64,000 nt of DNA from Citrus sinensis (lineage: Eukaryota > Streptophyta > Magnoliopsida > Sapindales > Rutaceae): assembly GCF_022201045.2 (NCBI RefSeq), contig NC_068560.1:33319001-33383000 (forward strand), given 5' to 3'. The notes under the pieces were generated by a model that was not told the origin of the DNA, did no database searches, and saw nothing but the letters and a program-made list of their open reading frames with translations. Below are positions 33,518 through 43,484 of this stretch, in pieces (the first letter of the stretch is position 1; each line of letters starts with the position of its first letter). The translations under genes were made by a program, and so were the position numbers.

Positions 33518-36500
33518 ATGGAACCGCCCGAGTGTCCGGTTTGTCTACAATCCTACGACGGGGAGTGCACTATTCCGCGGGTGCTCACCTGCGGCCACAC
33601 GGCCTGCGAGTCCTGCCTTTTGAACCTACCTCAAAAGTTCCCGCTCACAATTCGCTGCCCCGCGTGTACTGTACTCGTCAAGTATCCACCGCAGGGCCCC
33701 ACCTTTCTCCCCAAAAACATCGACCTTCTCCGTCTCATCGACCCCGCTTCTCCAAAACCCCTTAAAAATCCGAAGAATTTCGAAAATGTCCTAGAATTTG
33801 ATTTCATTCCTCGTACTTGGTCGAATGAGTTTTACACGTTTTGGAAGCAGTACGTTCTCCCAAAGGACTCCGTTTTGTTTGAAGCGAAGGCTGAAGAAGA
33901 TTGTGGTTTTCGTTTTGGTTGTTTAAGGGAAAATCAAAGTCAAAGGGTGAGTGTTGTTAAGCTAGGTTCTTTGTGTGATGATGATGATTCTGTGTTTAAG
34001 TATAGTTATTTAATGAGAGTTATGAATTGTTTGAGTGGAATGATAGTGGAAGTGAGAGATCAGTTGGATTTGATTTTGAGAACTGCTTCGAGACAGATTA
34101 AATGTTGTAGAGTTTTGGGCTTGTGGGGTGATATGGAAGATGGGTTTTTGTGTTTAGTGTGTGAGAGACTGAATGAGATAGAAAGGCTGGATTTTTTAAG
34201 AAATGGAGATGGTTTGTGTAATGATGGATTGTCTAGTTTTGCGATGATGGGGATGGAACTATGTGAAGCATTGATCAGTTTGAATAAGCAAGGGTTCACT
34301 GCTGGTTGCTTAGGTTTTTCTTGCTTTAGTTTTGATAATTTTGGGAATTTGTATGTTGATTTGAATGACATTTTAGTGATGGGAAGGAGGGTAACTAAAA
34401 GTGTTGCCAAAGTTGGTTGTGTTGGAAGCAGGATTTGTGATAAAGAAGTGGGACTTTTCTTGAGTGATTTTTTGGAAAGCAATGTGTTTTTCAGTCCAGA
34501 GGTGTTGTATGAGTTGTTCAAGAAAGAGGGAATTTGGGTGGAATGTGAGGAGTCTGAATTTTCAGTTGGGTATGGCTCAGATGTTTGGCCAGTAGCTTGT
34601 ATCTTGCTTTCACTTCTTATTGGTGAACAGTTTACTAAAGAGCTGATTGACTATATACGCTGTGTTAGCACAAAAGCAAGTGATGATAATATAGCTTGTT
34701 TGGGGATGTACATGGCTTGGATGGAGAAAGTAACTTATTTGTTGGAAAATAAATTTGGTTCGGAGTTTGTGTCTTTGCAGCTGATGTTCTGTCAATGTTT
34801 AAACTTTGATCCAGGCTGTCGTCCACTTTTGACCAATGTGTGGAAGTGCATTAGGGAGCTGATTATTAAACCTGAATTTGATAAAATGATCCGATTTGCT
34901 GGGCCGGTTAATTTGGAGAATGAAAATCATTGTTTGGTTCTTGGAGAATTGAGTTGTTTGCCCAAGGAAAGATTAGAAACTGAGGACAAAGATGAGTTGT
35001 TAGGAGCAGAAAACAGTGATGGAGCTGATATTGATCAAGCTAGGGCAGCAGGGGGTGTCAAAGATTTAGTTAACGGTCTCTCAAAGGGAAATGTCAAGTT
35101 TAAGGACTTGCAGGGTCACCGTGATTGTGTTACTGGATTAGCCGTTGGAGGTATGGATTTCAAACAATGACCTTATTTGCAAAGACAGTGCTATTATAAT
35201 TCATGTTCTTCCCATGCTATTCAACGCTCATTTTGGTCTCTGCAACTTATTTTAAATGCCCTCAGAGTGACAAAACTTTAGGATCAAGTGATATCTTTGG
35301 GGATGATTGTCTTTTGTATTGTCAAGGATTGGGGGATGCCTAGTTCCTTTTCATGCTGAAACCAAAATTGTGGTGTAGAACGTCATTTTCAGTATGACAT
35401 TAATTTCAGGGGAATCTTCCCAGCCAGATGACAGAATCCTTCTTCATAGTCCATACCATGGATTCCTGTTTTCTGGAACTTGGCAAACCTACGCTTGTAA
35501 ATCTAAGGTTACTCTCCCTTTGATTATATTTGTATTCAGAAACTTTGAGATAGTTACTAAGGTCAGTTATAAGATTGCTTATTATTAATCGTCAAAACAG
35601 CAATAGTACTGCATATGTTAATAACACGCAGCAGTAAAATACACACACACACACACACACACAGAGGACTTCTTAGGTGCGGATGTTAAAATACGGATTT
35701 CGTATAGGTAGAGGTAAAAGACAGGAAAACATGGACTCCAATGCCTTTCTTTTTCTTCTAGTGTTTGGGACTCCGTGTTTATTTATTTATTTATTTTTGT
35801 CTTTTAGCTCTGCCTGCACAAAATCCACATTTTACTGTCCACTCGTAAGAAGCTCTGTACATATATATGCGTGTGCTGTGATCATGCTCACCTTGGCTGA
35901 GTATCATCCCTTCAATCCATGTGCTTAGTTTTTAATAGTAGTATAGTCACTTGTGTAAAATCTTTGTTCTCTCCTGGTTCGCTGTTGCTCACACCAAGTT
36001 GCTCAGCAAAAATTCTTGAAGTTCAGGTTGCCAAACCATTTGCTTGTGCTTAAATCCCTCGGTTTTCCTTTGTTATCACCTTTCTATCATTCTTTATGTA
36101 ATCTTAGGGGCTGTTTGGTATTCTTTGTGGCCAATCATTTTCTGTTCTGCCAAAACAATGAAATGGAAAACATGTTTGGTAGGACACTTTTTGCTCTCCA
36201 TTTTTCATTTGATAGAAGTGGATGGTATCCATTTTCTACTCTCTGTTAATAAAAGTAGAGAATGATAAATTGCTGTTTCTGATTTTACTGCATTATATTC
36301 ACCAAAAACTAATCATTTCTTTATTACAAAACAAATATAAAATCACCATTTGAAAAACAATACCAAATGCACCCGTATATTCCTAGAATAAGGGTCAATA
36401 AGGAGATTATGAAGCTTAGTTTCTTTGGCAACTTTATTCTGAATGTATATTTTCTTCTCTCTTGCAGGAGGCTTCTTGTTTAGCTCCTCATTTGATAAAT

Positions 36501-39087
36501 CAATCCATGTATGGTCATTGAAGGTACACACTCTGAAGGAAACTATAATTTAAGGGTCCCTATTGCTGTAACTGATATGGAACTATATTTGGTGCCTGTA
36601 ACCTTTTTGTGTGAGTAATCATAATTTTTTGAGATTATTTTTCGAAGAAAAAGAAGTTTTTGAACTTGTGTAGTTCCTATCTACATTTTTAATTGGATAA
36701 ATTCTATTAAAGTTACATATTTGTGCAGTTTAGCACATTCATGTAAGACCTGTTAGCTATGGAAAATGGTATAATTTTTCTTCAATAAATGGAACACTTT
36801 GGCTGTGGACTCTTTGTCAGAGTCCTAGAGTCCTAATGAATGATAAAACTTGGAAGTATTTATTTATTCGCCAAAAAAGATCAAACTGTTGCTTTTTTGT
36901 TATTTCTCATAGTTTAACTGGAACTTTCAGAGAGTTATATTGATATACTCAAAGTGTATTTGGAAAGGGTTCTGATGTTAACTGAGTGCATTGAGACTTA
37001 AAGAACAGTTGCTCATGTGATAACACCATTATATATTGCCAGTTGTTGTGACATTTAGGCCCACTAATTTTTCTGCAACTACTACACATCTGCAATATCG
37101 TTGATACTAATATGACAGGAAAGAAAATATCCTCTTTTTCGTTTCTTTTTCTCTTTTCCTTTTTTCGTATTGTATTGTAGCCTTATTTCTTATTAAACAT
37201 TTGCAGTGAGTATCTTCTGTGTGTTTGTATGCAGGACTTTTCTCATGTACATACATTTAAAGGTCATGATCATAAAGTCATGGCTGTGGTTTATGTGGAT
37301 GAAGACCAACCATTATGCATAAGTGGGGATAGTGGAGGTGGTATATTTGTATGGAGCTTTAGTTTCCCACTTGGACATGAACCATTGAAGAAATGGAATG
37401 AAGAGAAGGATTGGCGATATAGTGGTATCCATGCTTTGACCACTTCAGGAAGATATCTCTATACAGGCAGTGGAGATAGGACAATTAAGGCATGGTCACT
37501 GCTGGTAATAAATTTGTTTATCAAATGATCTGCTCCAAGTACATCTTCATCTTTTCAAATATTATACGTAACCTGGAATTTATTCTCTTTTCCAGGATGG
37601 TACGCTATCATGCACAATGAGTGGTCATAAATCAGCAGTTTCGACCCTAGCAGTATGTAATGGGGTGCTTTATAGTGGGAGTCGGGATGGAACCATACGA
37701 TTGTGGAGTCTAAGTGACCATAGTCTTTTGACGGTATTGGAGGAAGATAGCTCAGGAGCTGTGTCCTCTGTCTTGTCCCTTACTGCAGTCCAGCATACTC
37801 TAGTTGTATCTCATGAAAGTGGATCTATAAAGGTTTTACATTCTTTGAAACTTGCTTGAGCTGGAGTAGATCTTTTCATGTTTTATGGACATATGGGCAA
37901 TTGACAACATGTTGAATAAAATATCTTAAACTCTCAAGGTGGTACTGGGATAGTGCTGCGCATTGGCTGTAGACTTATATAGGGATATCAGCTTGATTAT
38001 AAAGCATTGAGAATATAACCATCCTTATGGGGTGGTGGGAAACCATATCAGCGAGGAGGAAGATTTAGTTTTATTTTTTCAGTTTATGAATTTTTCAGGA
38101 TCGTCCATATAGAGTAATCACAAAAATGGTCATGAAAAAATGATTTTATTGTTGACATCAAAGATTCCTCTGTATTGGTTCGAGGAAAGTCTGAATTCAA
38201 TGCAATGTAATACACATCCACTGTAGTATGTCACATTTTTCGAATGCTGTGATTTAAATACTTATTAATTTGGTCAAAGAAACTAATTTCTTTTATTATC
38301 ACTTCCTTCAGGTCTGGAGGAATGATAAGTTTATGAAGTCCATGCAAACACACAAGGGTTCTGTCTTTGCTGTTTTCTTGGAGGGCAAATGGCTGTTTAC
38401 AGGAGGTTGGGACAAAACCGTCAGTGTGCAGGTATAGACTTGTTTTTATCTAGTTATATTCATGAAGTCATTCTTATCAAGCCAATCTTATTAACACATA
38501 TTTGCATCTTGAATTTTCTTCAAACTTGATTTAACCTTTAATAATATTCTTTTTTGGCCAAACTTAGTAACCTCCTCTGAATACTCATCAATAATAGTTG
38601 ACGATTTGTAGGAACTAGCAGGAGATGAGTTTGAAGAAGATGTAATACCTACTGGTGCAATCCCTTGTGGTTCTGTCATTACAGCTTTATTATATTGGCA
38701 AGGAAAGCTTTTTGTCGGATGTGCTGACAGGACTGTTAAGGTAAGCCATCATTTTTCCCACTATATGTTTTTGTCTTTGTTACAGTTGTATGTGTTATCT
38801 GAGACCTTATCCTAATGACAGCAGAACTGTGAATTTATGAATTATGTATTACAGATCATTAAAATCTTCCTATTTCTTTCAATCAAATTCACTGGTTTAA
38901 CAAAAAATGACCGCACTGTTCAATTGATTATCTTGCTCATTAGAATACTGAACTGAAGTTCGTTCCATATTGAAAAGCATTAGAGCAGTCCAAAATGCAT
39001 CCGCTGTTTTCAGTTTTTAATGTTGCTGAATTGTTGAATCAGTTAATCTTTGTTTGGTTATGCCAGGTATATTATTATGGGAAGTGA
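33518..39087 (+). CDS. RING - kinase-like - WD40 protein, probable E3 ubiquitin ligase
   Basis: Seven exons join in frame: 33518-35150, 36468-36523, 37235-37504, 37596-37832, 38312-38431, 38612-38740 and 39067-39087, giving 821 residues. The ATG has a strong context (GCCATGG). N-terminus: a C3HC4 RING (Cys6, Cys9, Cys25, His27, Cys30, Cys33, Cys47, Cys50) expected to bind E2. Middle (about 150-430): a protein-kinase-like fold by pattern, but the catalytic-loop His-Arg-Asp is replaced (FTAGCLGF) and the DFG position reads DLND, so a pseudokinase. C-terminus (about 530-821): WD40 repeats (LQGHRDCVTGLAV, SGSRDGTIRLWSL, TGGWDKTVSVQ, GCADRTVKVYYYGK) forming a propeller for substrate binding. The large first exon holds RING and kinase-like parts; the propeller is split over the rest. 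Probable counterpart of Arabidopsis At1g21651. Substrates unknown. Confidence 0.85.
35641..35664. repeat. CA microsatellite in intron 1 of the RING-WD40 gene
   Basis: About eleven AC units. Confidence 0.9.
36107..36374. mobile_element. hAT-like MITE in intron 1 of the RING-WD40 gene
   Basis: Left end GGGGCTGTTTGGTATTC and right end, on the minus strand, GGGTGCATTTGGTATTG form an inverted pair around about 268 bp with no coding capacity. The ends share TGTTTGGTATT with the hAT-like candidate at 13220-14614. The flanking 8 bases match poorly, so the borders are approximate. Confidence 0.5.
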
Positions 39088-40484
39088 TCAAATCTCACCA
39101 GTTACAGAGTTACTTGCTGTATGGTCCAACTGCTTAAGCTTTATTGATTGAAATCATAGTTGAATGTTGTATAGATAGCGTTGTGCAACCGTCAAATCCC
39201 AGAGATTTTCTCCTTGTTGCTGCACATAAATCTTTGAAGAACAAAGCACGTGGTCATATGTATCAGAAAGAACAAGAGAGGAACCAGAAATGTTTCAAAA
39301 TGCTAATTTCTGCTGTATGGAACATTGTCCCAACAATGCCGATGTATATATACATTTTTTTGTGTAAGTAACACTCTATATAATTATGCTGTTAATATAA
39401 AATGAGGGGCTGTGAATTATTCTTTGAAAAAATACAATCAACCTCTTGGTCTGAACAATATCATTTTTCATAAGGCTATTAAAGAAAACTACATTTTTGT
39501 TAAGAAGGAATTTGTCCCCGCTTTACCCTAAAAATATCGTATTTATTTAAATACATCCCTCATGTTTCAAATTTTTTCACCTATACATTTTTTCGTGTAC
39601 AATTACCGAATTACCCTAATTTAATACCTAATGCTTTAAAATCATTCACGACCAAGTCGTGCACACGACTACAGCCAGGTAACTTTATAATTATATAACT
39701 ATAGTCGATTATCTTCATAAATGCACACACCTTTCACTATATCTTTGATGTATCTTCTTGTGTTTTATTGATCACTTGACTCTTGTAAATCATTAAGCAT
39801 CACTTAAATATCAATTGTTCCTGTCATAATAAATGGTTGTAGAGTAAAATTATATATGCATGACAACAATCAGATAACTTCATAAATACAAGACTATAGT
39901 GGAGTACATGAACATAAAACAAAAATTACCTAAAATACTCATTAGAATGATAACATAATCAACATAAGTTGTAACGTATCAAACATTAATTTATCAAACA
40001 ATAAAATTTTTTTTACATCAAACAACATAGGTCGATTACATGTCCAAATCATAAATAAGTCTAAATCATAAATAAAATTTAAAATAGCATAAGTTGCTTC
40101 TCAATCATCAAAACTATTAATTTACTCCAATCACTAAGCCCATCTATTATAAACCCCTAGTCGCCTCCCTTTAGAAACAACATAAACCAAATAAACATGT
40201 TTTTCCACCTGTGAAATAAGAAAATATAAATTTTTTAGCTAACTAATACATATATGAAAGAAATTAAGACAATAAAATGGATTAGTATGTAATGTTGAGT
40301 ATATTACATGTGCTTCTATTTCATTCAATCCTACTATAGGCTCATTGTTAGACAGTGAAATTGGCGTGTTATAAGTTAGTCGATTATGTTCTCGAGAACT
40401 GCATTTATCACTCTTACAACGTAACTTTTCTTTGCCTTGTGATACTATCCTAATTTCTCATGGCCAACCTTTATTCATCCAGGC
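39088..40484. other. RING-WD40 gene 3' region and gene-free DNA
   Basis: The 3' UTR of the RING-WD40 gene, then AT-rich DNA. From about 39640 scattered motifs related to the downstream array appear (CACGACTACAG, ACTATAGTCGATTA), so a decayed left part of the array may begin here. No gene is seen. Confidence 0.5.
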
Positions 40485-41410
40485 TCAATGTCAGACAATG
40501 CAATATTTTTCACACTTGCACGACTTTAATCGTGTAAATTCATACATATATGATAACAGTCCTGTAACTTACAAAAATTCACAACTACAATCCAATAAAT
40601 AGTTAAATGACATATTTCTTCTCTAAAAAATATTTTTTTAGCACTAATAGAACGTAAGGTCTCATAATAGCCGGAATATTTTACACACTTTTACAATTAT
40701 AGTTGTGTAAGTTCATACATACACTACAATAGTTGTATAACTTACTAAAATATACGATTATAGTCCAGTAAATAGTCAGAGGACACATCTAGTGAAAAAA
40801 ATATATTTTTCTTTTTACTAATGAAATGCGGAGATGTCATAACAACTGCAACATTTTTCACATTTGCATGACTATAGTCATGTAAATTCATTTGTCGTGT
40901 AACTTGCAAAAATACACGATTATAGTCTAATTAATAGTCATATTACATCTTTCTTCTCTAAATTATTTTTCTCACTACTAAAACGCTAGGGTTTCATAAC
41001 AAATGGAACATTTTACACGCTTGCACGTTTGTAGTCATGTAATTTCATATATACACGACATCAATTGTATAACTTACTAAAATACATGGCTACAGTCTAG
41101 TAATAGTAAGAGAACATATTTAGAGAAAAAAATATATTTTTTGCACAAATAAAATGCTAGGGTATCATAAAAACTAGAATATTTTGCATACTTGCATCAC
41201 TATATGTCATGACCCAACCCAGACATGGTAAGATATTATCCGTTTTGGGTCTCGCACGATTTTATTCTTGGGGCGCCCATACACCCCAAAACGCGTTTTG
41301 CCAATTAAGACGTGGATCATCCCTTATAAATCCAATATCTCTCATATACTTTACCGATGTGAGATTTACCTAGGGGGTAACACTATAGTCGTGTAAAACG
41401 GGTGCAGAAC
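40485..41410. repeat. Local tandem array, about 157-175 bp units, five copies
   Basis: Units contain CTTGCACGACTATAGTCGTG (a short palindrome), then TACACGACA, then AACTTACTAAAATACACGA, then TAGTCCAGTAAATAGTC and an A/T-rich end with CTAGGGTNTCATAACAA. The palindrome anchors lie at about 40515, 40688, 40863, 41020 and 41191, giving spacings of 173, 175, 157 and 171. Divergence between units is considerable. The fifth unit is split inside its palindrome by a solo LTR (41205-41382). Not centromere-like in size or context; probably a local amplification or the inside of an unknown transposon. Confidence 0.8.
41205..41382. mobile_element. Solo LTR of a small (TRIM-like) retrotransposon
   Basis: A 178-bp segment starting TGTCATGACCC and ending GGGGGTAACA (TG...CA), flanked by exact 5-bp duplications CTATA at 41200-41204 and 41383-41387. 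Its base composition is much richer in GC than the surrounding array. Length and ends fit a TRIM-type LTR left after recombination between the two LTRs. Removing it with one CTATA restores the palindrome of array unit five. Confidence 0.88.
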
Positions 41411-42012
41411 AAAATTTTAAGAACAACATGAGATTTCAACAAATATAGTTAGAAAATCCATCACATAGCATTGATATGATGCAAATGTAATGAAAATGTG
41501 AGTTGTTTTGTTATTTATCACAAACCAAACAAAATCATAAAATAATATAATGTCAAGAAGATGAATAAATAACACAAAGTCAGTATAAAGTTTAAAATAC
41601 TTTATTCATTGGACAAACAATGCATCTAGTTGTAATCTAAAATCTCAACACATTAATTATTCATAAATGATTTTGAGAGTGTAGAGTGAATTTTTGTTGT
41701 GTTGAGTGAAGTGGTATGGGAATAAAAAAAATTGTGTTTTAGAGGTGATTTATGTGTGCTTTATATTTTTCTTATCAAGCATATATTTTTTGCGTATATT
41801 TAAATAAAAACCCCTTTGTTACGTTATAAAATGTGAAAATCATAAAATAAATTTTTTTTTTTTATTTCAACAAAATCGCATTAAAACTTAAAGGAAATAT
41901 TTCCGAAATCAATGTGCAATGCATCCTTGTTATAGCTTTGTACGTCTAAATTTAATCTTAAATTTTAAAACATTAACCATGATAAAATTTTAGTGTGAGC
42001 GGTAATATATAT
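41411..42012. other. Gene-free AT-rich spacer
   Basis: AT-rich sequence between the tandem array and the Pack-MULE. Nothing supportable inside. Confidence 0.5.
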
Positions 42013-42105
42013 ACTTATCAAGGACTTAGCTACTATACAACCGTGATACCATACCACTCTTTTTGTCTTTATCTCATGTAACCATTGGATTTAAAAGCAA
42101 GTGAT

Positions 42106-42723
42106 CTAATGCACAAGAGATGACCACGTTTGTCTCAAAACAAACCGGAGAAATCGGTTAAGAAAAAGTTTGGTAATCAATGAACAGCAATCCAACTTCA
42201 GAACCCAAATTGTCCTCACCGTCCCAATGACATCCAAAGCTTGATCACTAATCAAACTACACCTCCCTAAATCCAACTTGGTCAAACCTTGAGCTAATTT
42301 ATTAACAATCGAAATAAACCCAACATTCCCAGTACTCTTTCTCCTTCTTCTCAATGAAACTTTACATAACTTTGAACACCCATTTACAATAGCACAAATA
42401 CCATCATCACCAACATCATCAAAATCTTGACGTTTTTATTTGAGATTAACATAAAAAATCTGCATTTTAGGTCATGTTTTGACTACAAATTGGAGATGGG
42501 CATTGCTGAGAAATCTCGTTGATTCAAATGAGCATAAATTTGGGAATTTGGGTAGAAAACTTTGGAAAGAATCGAGTTCAATGACCCGAATAGACAAACG
42601 GGTTTCACCCTAACTCTTAGCCATCGCTTGCAAACAAGAGAGAACGAGTTTCTGTTGTTTGAATCGTTGATCCAATGAAAGATTAGACTTAATTCGTCAT
42701 CACCTAGCGTTAACATAGCCATT
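42106..42723 (-). pseudogene. Captured F-box / leucine-rich-repeat gene fragment
   Basis: The minus strand from an ATG at 42723 reads LTLGDDELSLIFHWI ... FSLVCKRWLRV, an F-box start. Further down, in other frames, come NGCSKLCKVSLRRRR and LTKLDLGRCSLISDQAL, Cys-containing leucine-rich repeats of the FBL/AMN1 kind. The frame is broken between the two parts, with stops near 42440, and there are few LRRs compared with a full F-box/LRR protein. It lies wholly within the Pack-MULE. A functional F-box adaptor is unlikely, though the F-box part alone is open. Confidence 0.7.
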
Positions 42724-42929
42724 GTTTTTCCTTTTTTTGCTATAATCTTTGTGTATTGAAGCTGTTTGTTAAAATGATTAAGAGGGAAAGCGGAATAGAG
42801 AAACCAGGGGACTCTTGTCATTGGATGTGTGATGTGGGAAATAATTCGGTTTGAAGAAATGCTTGCCTTGTGAGTGTGTTTGTACTTAGCTTTCTTCTAC
42901 TTCGCACTCAAAAGCCAGTTGTGGGAATA

Positions 42930-43128
42930 AATTAATTGCTTGCAACAAATCTGATTCAGATGATGGTAAGAAGAAATCTGATAGCAATGAGGGTGAGACC
43001 AGGTCAGAGGAGAGGTCTGGAGAAAAAGTTGATGGTCAGGGAGAGGAGAATGAAGATCAAGAGTTGGAGAAAGGTTCTGATGATAACTGGCTTCAACGGT
43101 TGACAGTTCATGCCTCAATAATCTATTA
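42930..43128 (+). pseudogene. Captured acidic, Ser/Glu/Lys-rich coding fragment
   Basis: The plus strand reads without stops for about 60 codons as a highly charged segment (KSDSDDGKKKSDSNEGETRS and similar) ending in DNWLQRLTVHASIIY and a stop at about 43126. It is out of place in composition beside the AT-rich flanks and on the strand opposite to the F-box piece, so it is probably a second captured fragment. The parent gene is not recognised. Confidence 0.45.
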
Positions 43129-43484
43129 AGCGATTTTGATCGTTGGATTCAATCGTTTTGCATCTAACGACACTTTACAATAAGGACAAAAAACGTGATA
43201 CGGTATCACAGTTGTACCGTAGCTGAATCCACTTATCAAATAGATTTGCTGAAGAAGTGAAAAGAAAATTATTTGAGTGAATAACTTGCAACTTAAGGGG
43301 GAAAAAATAAAAATCATATATAAATAAAAATCAAAAGGTGTAGGTTCGTTGAAAAAGAATTTTCGCGGGAGTTCTTCTTCCGGCTTTGGCACATCGCCGT
43401 AAAATAGCCAAAACCTACCTAATTGTGTGAAATTTTGAAGTCTTGGACATGCAATCGAGCTTAGTAACATACAGAAGCTGAACG

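Larger units (their letters stand above)
42013..43239. mobile_element. Pack-MULE carrying F-box/LRR and acidic-protein fragments
   Basis: Exact 9-bp duplications ACTTATCAA at 42013-42021 and 43231-43239 border a 1209-bp element (42022-43230). Its ends are long imperfect inverted repeats: GGACTTAGCTACTATACAAC at the left and, on the minus strand, GGATTCAGCTACGGTACAAC at the right, with similarity going on for about 50-70 bp. A 9-bp duplication with long inverted repeats is diagnostic of Mutator-like elements. No transposase is present; the interior is made of captured gene pieces on both strands, the definition of a Pack-MULE. It ends about 250 bp before the SECA2 start codon. Confidence 0.85.

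Noticed and set aside
34060..34521. Long minus-strand open frame inside the RING-WD40 gene
   Set aside because: Lys/Ser/Pro-rich shadow of the plus-strand exon, with no domain and no splice context.
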